Shown: positions 31,957 to 43,900 of the stretch, piece by piece
Position numbering within the stretch: position 1 is the stretch's first letter
Layout of the letters: every line of letters begins with the position of its first letter
Assembly: GCA_002633005.1 (NCBI GenBank)
Contig: NMRA01000484.1
Coordinates: 258,681 to 322,680, forward strand
Direction of reading: 5' to 3'
Length of the DNA stretch: 64,000 bases
DNA from: Phoronis australis
Taxonomy: Eukaryota; Phoronida; Phoronidae
The notes under the pieces: generated by a model
What the model was told of the DNA's origin: nothing
The model's input: only the letters and a program-made list of their open reading frames with translations
The model's database searches: none
Translations under genes and position numbers: made by a program

Positions 31957-34900
31957 CTGAAATCGTACAATCATCCGGGTGTCAGGACAGGGACAAAAAG
32001 TGACATCACACATAACAACGAATCCACAATTTTGCTTATAAAGACACACCTGTCTCTGTTGTGATTCCCTGAAGATCAACACTTCAAGCAACTTTAAACA
32101 AATTTTTCATATTGCCCAATTCACGCTTGGTAGTTATTGATAGATTAGTGTTGAGCAATGACACTTGTGACTTTTTAAAAGTATTCAAATTATTCATCTG
32201 CAAACCTGATTTGACCTTGCACAATTCTTTCAATGATTGATAGATTCATGTAGCTTCAAAACACTTGACCCAAATACCACCATACTTCTAAACGAACCCC
32301 GAAATCAACACATCGCCTGCAACTAAGATGGCTAACTTTTGACATAACAGCTTTCTGTTCCTATTGTACAAGGTAGAAAAACAATTTAGTTGCCAGCCTC
32401 ACTTTAATTTATTCAAGTACAACAGACATTTGTAGTATCACACCACAGGTCACAATGTTCATATGGTGTCTGGTCCCTGGATTTAGGGGTTCTGTTACTT
32501 AACTGTTTCTCCCATGTATGTTGAACTTCCTTTTATAAATAGTTTGGCTGCTGGTATTAAGCCACAATGCAGTCATGAATGACTAATACTACAGTCGTGA
32601 ATCACTAACACTACAGTCGTGAATGACTAACACTGCAGCCGTGAATGACTAACACTACAGTTGTGAATGACTAACACTACAGTCGTGAATGACTAACACT
32701 GCAGTCGTGAATGACTAACACTACAGTTGTGAATGACTAACACTGCAATCGTGAATGCCTAACACTATAGTCGTGAATGACTAACACTACAGTCGAGAAT
32801 GACCAACACTGCAGTCATGAATGACTCACCTGTTTCAGTAGGGACATGCCTAGTCTTGGATGATGGCGCATAGAGGATCAGCAACAGGAATACATAGAGG
32901 TTCCACATTCCATATACACCTGGATAAAACAAATCACCATTAACAAATCCCTGCAACTCGGCAATATACCTTTTTGTAGTCAGCAATGAACCTTTACTGT
33001 ATTGAAATCTACCTTGTAAAATGCTCTTTTCACTTTGCAAAACATTCGTTCATACATGCCTAGATTTCTCAACTCAGGAATATGCAACATCATTATCCAT
33101 CTTAGCAAAAAGTTGGAAAATATCGCCATATAACCTATAGATAACACAGTGGCTCTACAACATTGTGGTTAGTGTGGTGTGCTTAAAACACGGCACGATA
33201 AGATGAAGTTCAAAACAGCTGTCATCAAAATTGTGCTACAAAGGAGGTCCTTCACTACGGAACATCACAACACAATGCAAGTTTCCAGTGTACAATGGGG
33301 TCTACAAGAACATGTCAAGCTTAAGCTAACACTAGGGAACGACTTGTCAGCAAACGTGTAAAAACAATCACAGAAAAACAGCAATAATGAAATACCTATA
33401 GCATGTAATAATGTTGGGGTTGATACGGACTGAAACACATTCAAACCACGTGCATAAAGATTGCATACATTGTCTAATTACAATGCCAATGGCACCGTGG
33501 AGTGGTGATATGCCCCCACCGTGTTCATCGCATACAGCACAGAAAGAATGGATGACCATTATTTAAAAAATCCCCAGTTGCGCTCTCCTCACTAAGAACA
33601 AATATACCATACATCATGAAGATCTCTCAAGAAACACAGAGCAATCCGTCAAGGAATTTTGGAGATATTTAGTCACGGGCAAAAGAAATTAAAGTGCCAC
33701 AAGGGAGCACCACAGCACTAGAATCCATCCAAAGAATAGTGTAAGGTGTGCCATTGTTGGTAAGAGCATATATGCCAATTTTGATAATGATCTTTCAAGT
33801 AATTTTGCCAAAACACAGAATCAGAAATTATAGGGTGGCTTGGAATATGTCCAATTCATCCTGTAATGGAAAGACAGCACTGTCTCTTTAACGGTAACCA
33901 GTTTGCCAAACTTCTTGAAAGTCGTGAGGGAACATCACAGATATGTTGGAAAAATGTAAAAACTAAAACTGTCACTATGACGTACAACGGCAGTCAGAAT
34001 CATTCGAGAGTCGTCTTCATACATTGTAAAGTTTACAGAAATACACTTGCCAAATACCACAAAGATCCTGCACGGGGACTCAAAAGTTACAGCCACAGAT
34101 GCAAAAAACAAAACTGCCACCAGAGGCACTAGAGTAGTCAGAGTGTCCAGAAAATTACGGTTAGCCAAACTCCTCTCGGAATCTTCCAATTTTCAAAATG
34201 ATTCTTTGGGCAGTTTTGCAGATAGAGGTGGATGCCAAAACAGACCCATCCAAAAACGAAAAAGCAATAACTATTTGTCACATTTCATGAAAATCTATCA
34301 AGAGACTGAAGATACAGAGGCAAATATAAGCAACTAAAATTGCCATCAGATGGCACAAGAGTAGTTGGAACCTTCCAAATGTTCAAAAGTTGTTGCATGC
34401 CAAAAAGATTCTAGGAAATGCAGCTGCATATGAACAGATGCCGGACAGAGATAACAGAAATATATGACCACATAAAGATAAGTGGGAGCACAACTAAAAA
34501 TTTGTCACTCTTCTGCTTTTACCCTAAAGCAGACTTGAATGGACTAGTGTGTTGTGTGTCGGCCTACCTGTTAAGAATGCACTGGTGTAATTGAGAGACT
34601 GGTAGCCTTCGTGATGCATCCTCCATTCACTCTCACTGATCTCGCTGACGATGTAGAAACACACTGTCATGGCCGAACAGAGCACTGTGAGCACCATAAG
34701 GAAGTAGAACCGATACATTAAGCCCTGTAACAGAGAATAGATAGCTAATGATACAAGATATCATGGCAGACACTTAGCTATAACACTTTACAGGTCCAGG
34801 AGCAGAGAATAGATGAAGAATGATACACGATATCACATCAGCCAGTTGGTCATAATACTCCATAGGCCTGGGAGTAGAGCATAAATGAGGAGTGATACAT

Positions 34901-37900
34901 GATATCATAACAGACAGCAGGTCATTACACTCCACAGGTCCTACATTGAAGAAGATATGACTCATTATACTGGATATCATAGCAGACACCACTTCTAACA
35001 CGAGCACTACACCATGGTATTAAGCTGTATGAATCACTTTTTATACCGAAAAAAAATTTATAAACACCTTTAGTTAGAAGCGCCAAATTTAAAGCATCTA
35101 CCTGGTAGAACCTTTTCCTAGCCGAGGTCATGTTGGGCAAAGCAGATCTCTTGGCACAGATGTTCCGAAAGACACGGACAATCATGTATAGGAGGAAGAG
35201 GAAGTAGGCTACACCGGCGACACCAGCAAGACCAATGAACGTGTACTGACTAGGTTAGGGAGAGAAACTCTTAGGTAGGACACATTTTGTCGATATTGCA
35301 TAGGTTGTTTTGTAGACTCCCCAAAAATCCTTGCAAAGGTNAATGTGTAAAAACAATCACAGAAAAACAGCAATAATGAAATACCTATAGCATGTAATAA
35401 TGTTGGTGTTGATACGGACTGAAACACATTCAAACCACGTGCATAAAGATTGCATACATTGTCTAATTACAATGCCAATGGCACTGTGGAGCGGTGGTAT
35501 GCCCCCACCATGTTCATCACATACAGCACAGAAAGAAGGGATTACCATTATTTAAAAAATCCCCAGTTGCGCTCTCCTCACTGAGAACAAATATACCATA
35601 CATCATGAAGATCTCTCAAGAAACACAGAGCAATCCACCAAGGAATTTTGGAGATATTTAGTCACAAGGGAGCACCACAGTGTAAGGTGTGCCCTTGTTG
35701 GTAAGAGCATATGCCAACTTTGATAATGATCCTTCAAGTAATTTTGCCAAAACACAGAATCAGAAATTATAGGGTGGCTTGGAATATGTCCAATTCATAC
35801 TGTAATGGAAAGACAGCACTGTCTCTTTAACGATAACCAGTTTGCCAAACTTCTTGAAAGTCGTGAGGGAACTTAACAGATACGTTGGAAAAATGTAAAA
35901 ACTAAAACTGTCACTATGACGTACAACGGCAGTCAGAATCATCCGAGAGTCGTCTTCATACATTGTAAAGTTTACAGAAATACACTTGCCAAATACCACA
36001 AAGATCCTGCACGGGACTCAAAAGTTACTGTACAGCCACAGATGCAAAAAACATAACTGCCACCAGGGGCACTAGAGTAGTCAGAGCGTCCAGAAAATTA
36101 CAGTTAGCCAAACTCTTCTCGGAATCTGCCAATTTTCAAAATGATTCTTTGGGCAGTTTTGCAGATAGAGGTTGATGCCAAAACAGACCCATCCAAAAAC
36201 GGAAAAGCGATAACTGTTTGTCGTATTTCATGAAAATCCGTCAACAGACTGATGATACAAAGGCAAATATAAGTAACTAAAATTGCCAACACATGGCACA
36301 AGAGTAGTTGGAACCTTCCAAATGTTCAAAAGTTGTTGCATCTCTTGTAACACAGATAACAATACACAGCAAAATTTCACAACAATTTTGCATGCCAAAA
36401 AGATTCTAGGAAATGCAGCTGCACATGAACGGACGCCGGACAGAGATAACAGAAATATATGACCACATAAAGATAAGTGGGAGCACAACTAAAAATTTGT
36501 CACTCTTCTGCTTTTACCCTAAAGCAGACGTGAATGGACTAGTGTGTTGTGTGTCAGCCTACCTGTTAAGAATGCACTGGTGTAATTGAGAGACTGGTAG
36601 CCTTCGTGATGCATCCTCCATTCACTCTCACTGATCTCGCTGACGATGTAGAAACACACTGTCATGGCCGAACAGAGCACTGTGAGCACCATAAGGAAGT
36701 AGAACCGATACATTAGGCCCTGTAACAGAGAATAGATAGCTAATGATACAAGATATCATGGCAGACACCTAGCCATAACACTTTACAGGTCTAGGAGCAG
36801 AGAATAGATGAAGAATGATACAGGATATCACATCAGCCAGTTGGTCATTATACTCCATAGGCCCGGGAGTAGAGCATAAATGAGGAGTGCTACATGATAT
36901 CACAACAGACAGCAGGTCATTACACTCCACAGGTCCTACATTGAAGAAGATATGACTCATGATACTGGATATCATAACAGACACCACTTCTAAAACGAGC
37001 ACTACACCATGGTATTAAGCTGTATGAATCACTTTTTATACCAAAAACAAATTTATAAACACCTTTTTGTTAGAAGCGCCAAATTTAAAGCATCTACCTG
37101 GTAGAACCTTTTCCTGGCCGAGGTCATGTTGGGCAAAGCAGATCTCTTGGCACAGATGTTCCGGAAGACACGGACAATCATGTATAGGAGGAAGAGGAAG
37201 TAGGCTACACCGGCGACACCAGCAAGACCAATGAACGTATACTGACTAGGTTAGGGAGAGAAACTCTTAGGTAGGACACATTTTGTCGATATTGCATAGG
37301 TTGTTTTGTAGACTCCCCAAAAATCCTTGCAAAGGTATCTGTGAGCATTTTTTAGTCAGAAACAACCCCACCAATGAATCAATTGGTTTAATTTATGCTG
37401 TTCTGACAATACGTAAATCAGCATTTGTTGAGTTATAAATGCTCACTCAAAATTTTATCCATTAAACGACATCATATTACCAGAACATTTGAACGTCATG
37501 GTTACATCCATACAACTGCTTTTCAAGAGAAATAAGTTTTGTGCACTAACAGTTGTAATATGTCTTCAAGAAGACGTGCACACAAACATGTAATGGAATG
37601 GGCCGCACAGATGCAAGCGTGAAGCTAAAGGATACCGCCAGCTTGGTAGATGTCTCAGACGCCCAGATGCTGTAGAAAGGGTTGTACAACTGCACTCCCC
37701 TGGAAAAGAACGGCATTTTGGCACTGGAGTAACTTGACAGGGACGAGCTGGTGCCACAGTGGTCAGGCATTGCTTTCGTGCTACGACTGGGAATTAGACC
37801 TCAACTGAGAGGGCAAAACGACCATTCACAAAGACTTCCAGTTTGATGTGTTGGGTAGTTAGGTTAAAATTAACATGCAAAAGAACGGAATGCATGAAAG

Positions 37901-40900
37901 CCGACAACTTTCAAGGAATATTTCAGCATCAGACACCATTATTGTACTATTTGAGTTACAAATTAAGAAATATAATTCATCTAATCATATATTCCGGCAA
38001 CAAATCGATCGACAATCATTTGCAGCAAACAAATTATCAGTAAAATGGATCTGCAGCATAATTCAGAGAAAAGTAAGTCAATTCCCATAATTCTTATGGT
38101 ATTCATCACTTTTAAATAGTAAAATGGAAACTGACGATTGAGAAAACGGAAAAAAAACATATTTTTATGTTTGCCGAGACAGATTTCCTTATTTTCAAAA
38201 ATGGAAAACTAGCGTTTCTACTCGATTTTCTGCTTGCTCAGATCAAGTTTGGACCTGAAACCGTCAGAAGGCAAAATATGTTTAACATAAACAGTAACAC
38301 ATAAAAACTTACCTTTCGCATAGTTCAAATATGAACATACAAATACACCCAAACGCTACAGCACACAGATGTCTCCAGTAGTACACGAATCTGTTCCTTT
38401 CATGGTCATCCTGCAAACACAAAGTGGCACTGACAGAGAAAAGGATTATGAAGTCTATTATCAAGCTTAAACACTTACTTTAGTTTAATTTTATAATAAA
38501 CCTGTATTTTATTCTGGTTAGCTGGCTAAAAACAAAAATCAAATTATGCCTTTTACTCTCATAAAATCGATCTCATAACATTCCTTACATAGACAGGATT
38601 CTAATTGCATTACCAAAAAGAATATCAAAACCGCAAGCAGCTCAAGAAAACACTTTAGAGTTCATTGCAGGTGGTAGACCCAAAACTTACAAATTTGAAA
38701 ATGGCACATTGCATGTGACTTAAGTTACTGGTTCATTCCGCTAAAATCAAGATCAGACGAATGTGTTTCTAAACTCCAAAGCGCTTTGGTTAAGAATTCA
38801 ACAGAGTTGAAATGCAGTTTCCACACTAACGAAAGAGAAAGTTAGATCAAAGCTGCTGAATGGGTCCGGGCCCGGTCCGGCTGGGTGACATCTAAAAGAA
38901 TTCACACGGCTGGGTCCCACCCCACAAACCTGAGACGAGGAATTTTACCTTCTCCAAAAATTACCTTCTCAGAAGGTAGCAGCACCTCTCCCCACAGGTG
39001 AAGAAGAGCCCTGATTATTGTTGATTAAAATACAACAACTTCAAGGTCATCTGTTTGCCCCTGGATGCTCATTTTAATAATCCAAAATCAACTTAAACAC
39101 CAGCTGTCTGTTTCATGAAACTGATCTATTACCTAAGATGGAATCACAATTACTGATAAAAAGTTTAGCCAAGTTTATTAAGAGCGGGTCACAACCTACA
39201 AATAATTGATGCAAATTATCTCAATTGGCATTATGCGTATATTCTCTGAGACTTTGCACTTAACTGAAATTTAATCATTTTTCTGAAATAACTGTTGGGA
39301 GTGTAAGACCAAATTTCTGACTTAAATTTTAACTTGCTTATCATGAAGAAGAAATCAGTGTTGCCCTTATATACAAACCATCAAGTGTTCACCAGTGAAG
39401 ATAATCCAGAAAGACATGAGGACGGTGTAGAAGACTCCTTGTCTAATGTCAGTCAGTAACAACATGAACGGCATGTCAAACCAAAGGGTGAACCACTCAA
39501 CAGGAACTGAAGTAGATGACAGTGATATGAGCACCAAGTACAGTAATTCTCCACATATTTCACACAAAAACAATTAACTGAATTATCATTTTTATATTTT
39601 TCAAAGGCCGATTACTTGGCTACAAATAGTGGACTTTACCAAATAAATATTATTTTGGCACATCTAAACAGTACAAAAAAATGCTATTAAAGTCAGATAA
39701 TGTATTATTCCATTTAAGTTAAGTGTCTTTCAAGAGATGAAAACACAGTATTTATATAAGACATGGATATAGATTATGTATGGTAATTCTCCAATTGTTT
39801 CACTCAAAAATAATTGTCAAAATTGTGATTTTTACATTTTTCAAAGGCTGATTACTTTACTGCTAATACAAAAACATTACTAAATGTTGTTTCATGATCA
39901 ACTCTAAACAGTAGAAACATTATACTAATAGACTAAATTTCGGTTATCTTTATTTTTGTGGAGAAATATGCCTAACTAGACTTTCACTTGTTGGCCATAT
40001 TATACATGATGACCTGACTGACGTCAGTCACTAGTACCATGTACAGCACATTAAACTACAAGGTGAATCAGTCAACAGCAATACAATAAATAGTGACCAT
40101 GGTTTATCATCTCTGGCCGTCAACATAGCTGAAAGTCAACCTGCTGATCAAAAATTACACAGATATACGCCATTTTCTAGCTTTGAGTAGCTAAGTTTCC
40201 GTATATTTGTGAACTAGAATGGCCATAAAATGTGCCTACATTATCAATATAGTTAGCAGAATACTCACAATTCAAAAATGACATAGAAAGACCAAGACCA
40301 ATCAGCATTCTGAAAAAGAGCATGAAATTATAATTAACATATAACTCATGTAGCTTGCACCTGTTAAAGAGTCCACAACCCATTTTAACATTACTGTCTG
40401 CATGACTTGTTTGCCAGCACTTGCAACATGTTTGAATGGGTTGCGACTTGGGTGAAAAATAGCAACAGGTTCGGAAAAAAGGTGTCGTCATGGTTAACAA
40501 TGTCTTTACTGGTTCAAATTATGAAAAAATCTGATCAATTTAGGAAAAAAATAATTGGCAAAATTGACTATTTCATGTTTTCAAAAGTTTCGAAGATGGC
40601 AATTTCAGAAATCATAATCCGACAGAAGTTATGATACAGAACATTAACGATGTTTATGCATTTCTTTTGCATTTCCCTCTTTTACGAAAAACACCAAAAA
40701 ATTAATATTCACTCATCCGTCATATTTTGTCATAAGGTTGTGGAATGAAAATGGATGTTTATTAGTACAACTAAAAGTTCACTTGTCTCAGTGCAGAGAA
40801 CGCCACCTGTGGCCAAGCACCCCCGACAAGTTACTTGGCATATCCCATGCTCCAGACATATTTGGATCTTCAGTTGTGGAGAGCACTGCATTACATTAAC

Positions 40901-43900
40901 CAAATCTACACTATAGCATCAGTAAAATTGAAACCAACAGTACCATACCTCGATGAACACCGAAATATATTGCTGGAGGATAAGTAAACTATTCTTGTCT
41001 CCTTTAATGTGTAAATAATACTGTGGTGAGGAGAGGTGTTGCTTACCAATTCAGAGACAGTACTCTAACTCTTCTCGTTTCAAATGTGCCCATATTTTCA
41101 CTGCTGTATGTGTAATTATTATGAGAAATAAAATATTTTTTAAATACTAAAAACAATATCTGCAGTGAACCGTGGTCCACCGTAGTTCACTACTGCAGCA
41201 GTTTCCAACAGTTACAATCAGCCACGGAGGGCAATGTATACAGTAGCGATACCGCAGTAAAATTTTAGTATCACTCTCATGACCATAGAATCGCCACAAA
41301 CCACCCTGCAGGCTATCGTGGTGAACTGTAGCCACATGGGATGAAAATCAACGCCGTGAGCAGTTCTGTGACAGAGTAACTTGGGCACAAAGCTCATAAC
41401 CTTACTTCTCCAGTACACTGGCAGGCCTGTTGGATGTTTTCACCCGTCTCCAGAACCAGATGACCACAGGCAGCAACAGCGGGAACACTATAGACTTGAT
41501 GGTGAACCAGACTTTAGTGAAACCACCGTTCTGAGAGATGGCCTTAAAAACAACAACAGAATGAAGGTTAAGAGTACAAGAATGAGCGTACTACGTTTAC
41601 TATACACACCACCAGTCTTACCCGCGTTGATGCCAGGGGTGCATTCCAACATCAGGAAATTAAATGTTAATTCAGGAGGATAACATTAAGTTGAGCATAG
41701 GCGTTTAAAAACAAACTTTTTGAAAAGTCGGGAGTGGGCGTCTACCCGAGTAGTCAATTTGGGTTAACCCCGAGAGCTGCATTTACGTAAACTTCATCAA
41801 TAGGGATGCTCAATAAGAATTAGACCACCACCGTGATACTAATGAAACAGATAATTACAAAGATATTATTCAGAATCTCAGACTAAGTAAATGCTTTATG
41901 AAATTAACAAAAATTGAGTTTGCACAAAAGTAGATTAGAAAATGCTAAAATAAGTTTGAGTTCCATTTTGAGTAAAAAGATTAGACCAGGGTCCAAAACC
42001 ACATTATGATGCTTTTTTGGCACAAGTGGTCTACATCAAAAGAAAGTTTTTAACAGTAGGCAGGTTCACATCAACTTTGACCTACCACAAACCAGATGTC
42101 CTTAAGGTCACCAATCCTGATGTTGTGGCCCTTCTCGTAGTTGGGCGGGAGACGTATGTTCAGTAAATAGTAGTCGTGGTGACAGCTGCCCAACTCAAAC
42201 AGTGGCATGATCGGACAGTCGTAATGTTCCCCGCTGTGTTGCTCATCCTATAACACCCAACATTTGTCATGTTCACTGCTATGTTTCTCATCCTATAATA
42301 CCCAACAGTCATAATGTTTGTCGCAGTGTTTCTCATCCTATAACACCCAAAAGTCGTAATATTCACAGCTATGTTTCTCATCCTATGAAACCCAACAGTC
42401 GTAATGTTCACCGTTATGTTTCTCATCCTATAACACCCAACAGTCATAATTTTCACCGCAGTGTTTTTCATCCCACAACACCCAAAAGTCGTAATATTCA
42501 CCGCTATGTTTCTCATCCTATGACACTCCACAGTCGTAATGTTCACTGCTCTGTTTCTCATCCTGTAACACCCAACAGTTGTAATGTATGGCAGAACTAG
42601 TTGACACTCAGTTTCAAACAGACTACATATAACTGTTGAAAATTACTGCCCACCACTACTACCCCTCCCCTCCAAAGATGACCGGACAATGATGCCACCA
42701 TGTGTCAAACATTTCAGGAATGTTGCAAATATTTTTCCTTCACAAACTTGTCCTTCAACAACAAAGAATCACTCTTTGGCAGACTCCATGGAATGTTGCA
42801 ATGTGTTTACGCACAAAGGAGGGTACACTGGACAGAAGTTCTCAAAAAAGTCTTAAATTAAGCACTTCTCGAAAAAAAAATGATAACTTAAAGAACTTTA
42901 CTGAAGTGGAGTGAGTGGATTTAAGCAAAAAAAAACACATGCTGACAACAAAAAAGAGACTTTTTCGTCGAAAACAGCACTAATTTCAAAATCTCTTCCT
43001 ATCGAAAATCGGAAAAATTTAGCGCTACAGTAAAATCTCAATAATTTCATACAATAATGCTAATACTAATAATAATAGGGTCGGAAAGTGATGACATCAT
43101 ATCCCTAGCAACACCTCTAAATTGGAGGCGATTAATGTGGCCGTGAACTATTCCTTTGCAATAACATATTTGTTGAAACCGGCAAAATTCAATAAATGTA
43201 ACTTTTTAAAATCTGAAGCTCACGCCACAGGATCTGTGTACCACACGTATTAACCACATGCGTTCTAAAGCAGAGTTGAACTGGTGATTTTCCAGTTACA
43301 ACCTGTTTACTTAATGCAACTTCCCATAGAGAAGTGGCAAGGTTACAGCCAAGATGGTGGGATGTCCTAGGTGAACCCAGTAAAAAGACATCACACTTTC
43401 CGTCCCTATTGCCAAATTTTTCACTTTCCAAAGGCATTGTGGTGAATGACCACCACTCCTCAACACTCTGTTCAATGGCAGCTGCAGCATAGCACTTTAA
43501 AATAGCATAGCATTTATTTGACACGTGTTATCTTTCATGGAAAAATCAAACTTTCTTTATCTGCCTTACTGTGCCTTGGATAGGTGAGATTTTAAGACAT
43601 CCTGTTGCATCTGGAGTTCATCAGGCTTATTGCCAAATTTTTGATTAAGCAAAGCAAATTTCGACAACCCTTTTGGAAAACTAAATGTCCATGAACTCAC
43701 ATGGATGATACTGGTCAGATTACAGTTGAGTTTCCTGACCTCCGTCGAGCTAGCCAGCATTGTCCACTTGTCTTCCTCATCGCCTTTATTGCGATAGCCA
43801 ATCTGAGTCACAAGTTCTATGGTCGAGTTGGGAACTGAAAACAGAGGCAAGAGGTCACGTTGAACAGTCGGTACGTGACACTTATGTGATGACCTACCAT

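Larger units (their letters stand above)
33354..35340 (-). repeat. Tandem ~2-kb block, copy b (with WLS exons 10-11)
   Basis: It matches 35342-37337 along its whole length, with scattered substitutions and small indels (for example extra bases around 33675-33740). It ends at CCTTGCAAAGGT immediately before the N at 35341; the other copy continues past the same sequence into unique intron. The other end, GTGTAAAAACAATCACAGAA, starts copy a just after the N. Confidence 0.9.
35342..37337 (-). repeat. Tandem ~2-kb block, copy a (with WLS exons 10-11)
   Basis: Partner of 33354-35340. Exonic differences seen are all silent; intronic differences are commoner. The single N exactly between the copies points to a scaffold join of two alleles rather than a genomic tandem duplication. 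Confidence 0.9.

Noticed and set aside
32569-32829. CRISPR-like appearance of the regular 22-bp array
   Set aside because: Units are contiguous with no unique spacers, in a eukaryotic intron; it is a minisatellite.
42160-42561. 133-codon ORF made of a 15-residue repeat
   Set aside because: It is the out-of-frame reading of the 45-bp minisatellite; the real coding use is WLS exon 4 in another frame.
43189-43524. 111-codon ORF on the - strand in WLS intron 3
   Set aside because: No similarity to WLS and no domain; it sits wholly between exons 3 and 4.
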